Below are positions 63,871 through 64,000 of a DNA stretch of 64,000 nucleotides, one piece after another. Source of the DNA: Neotamlana laminarinivorans (GTDB lineage: Bacteria; Bacteroidota; Bacteroidia; Flavobacteriales; Flavobacteriaceae); contig NZ_JAJAPW010000002.1 of the NCBI RefSeq assembly GCF_020523925.1, forward strand, positions 1 to 64,000, read 5' to 3'. Numbering within the stretch: the stretch's first letter is position 1; the number at the start of each line of letters is the position of its first letter. The position numbers and the translations under genes were made by a program. Below the pieces are notes generated by a model that saw only the letters and a list, made by a program, of their open reading frames with translations, was not told the origin of the DNA and made no database searches.

Positions 63871-64000
63871 TTAATTTTCTTGAATTTCTTTTTCTAAATT
63901 TTTGGTATTTTTTTCAGCAAAATAATCTACATACCAATCTACAAATGCTTTAACACCATCGTTTAAACTCGTTGTTGGTTTATACCCAATGGCTTTTTTT
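63871..64000 (-). CDS. C-terminal end of an NAD-dependent sugar epimerase (partial)
   Basis: Only the last 43 codons are in the window. AIGYKPTTSLNDGVKAFVDW followed by YVDYF matches the C-terminal end of extended SDR epimerases such as UDP-glucuronate or UDP-glucose 4-epimerases. The stop is at 63871-63873. Exact substrate cannot be judged from the fragment. Confidence 0.75.
   Translation of the reverse strand, partial: KKAIGYKPTTSLNDGVKAFVDWYVDYFAEKNTKNLEKEIQEN

Overview
The window looks like an AT-rich chromosomal segment of a gliding marine-type Flavobacteriaceae (Bacteroidota). Evidence: the mutY-ssb-gldE-gldD gliding cluster, T9SS type A sorting domains, several TonB-dependent receptors with CarboxypepD_reg-like N-termini, an atpD-atpC pair separated from the rest of the ATP synthase genes, no Shine-Dalgarno-like leaders, and repeated matches to the Bacteroidota -7 promoter element TAnnTTTG. 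No tRNA, rRNA, CRISPR array, transposase or prophage was seen. Family calls come from reading the translations; no database search was possible.

Layout. 1-6609 (minus) is most of one giant secreted protein running off the left edge. It has a signal peptide, two modules of PKD-like domain plus BspA-type (DUF285) leucine-rich repeats, and a long Fn3-like tail of nearly identical 297-bp repeats. 6751-9631 (minus) holds a small membrane protein, RNase E/G, a 30-codon Lys/Arg-rich gene and an HU-family protein. 9772-13243 (plus) is mutY-ssb-gldE-gldD. 13293-22132 (minus) is a surface nutrient-acquisition region: two paralogous TonB receptors, a five-repeat lipoprotein and an endonuclease I lipoprotein. 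22317-31143 (minus) is pgi, an M23 peptidase, a tryptophan 2,3-dioxygenase family protein, a DUF3108 protein, a patatin/beta-barrel protein and uvrC. 31264-34097 (plus) is a RimK operon (retropepsin-like protease, RimK, AstE/AspA-like hydrolase) plus 5-formyl-THF cyclo-ligase. 34094-38621 (minus) is lspA, a DksA-like protein and ileS.

38736-44487 (minus) is a pair of T9SS cargo genes, the smaller being a copy of the C-terminal module of the larger. 45222-49970 (minus) is radA, an esterase-like protein, a flippase-like membrane protein, panD and panC. 50151-59577 (plus) is a truncated starch-synthase-like protein, glmS, a TonB receptor with an SGNH-hydrolase lipoprotein, and atpDC. 59745-64000 is a membrane lipid/glycan region (PAP2 phosphatase, GT39 transferase, flippase-like protein, GT2 transferase, end of an epimerase).

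The main themes are cell-surface biology (adhesins, gliding, TonB/lipoprotein uptake) interleaved with housekeeping genes. The least explained items are the repeat giant at the left edge, the TonB/repeat-lipoprotein/nuclease cluster, the duplicated T9SS pair, and three proteins with altered active-site or metal-binding motifs (RNase E/G, M23 peptidase, esterase-like protein).
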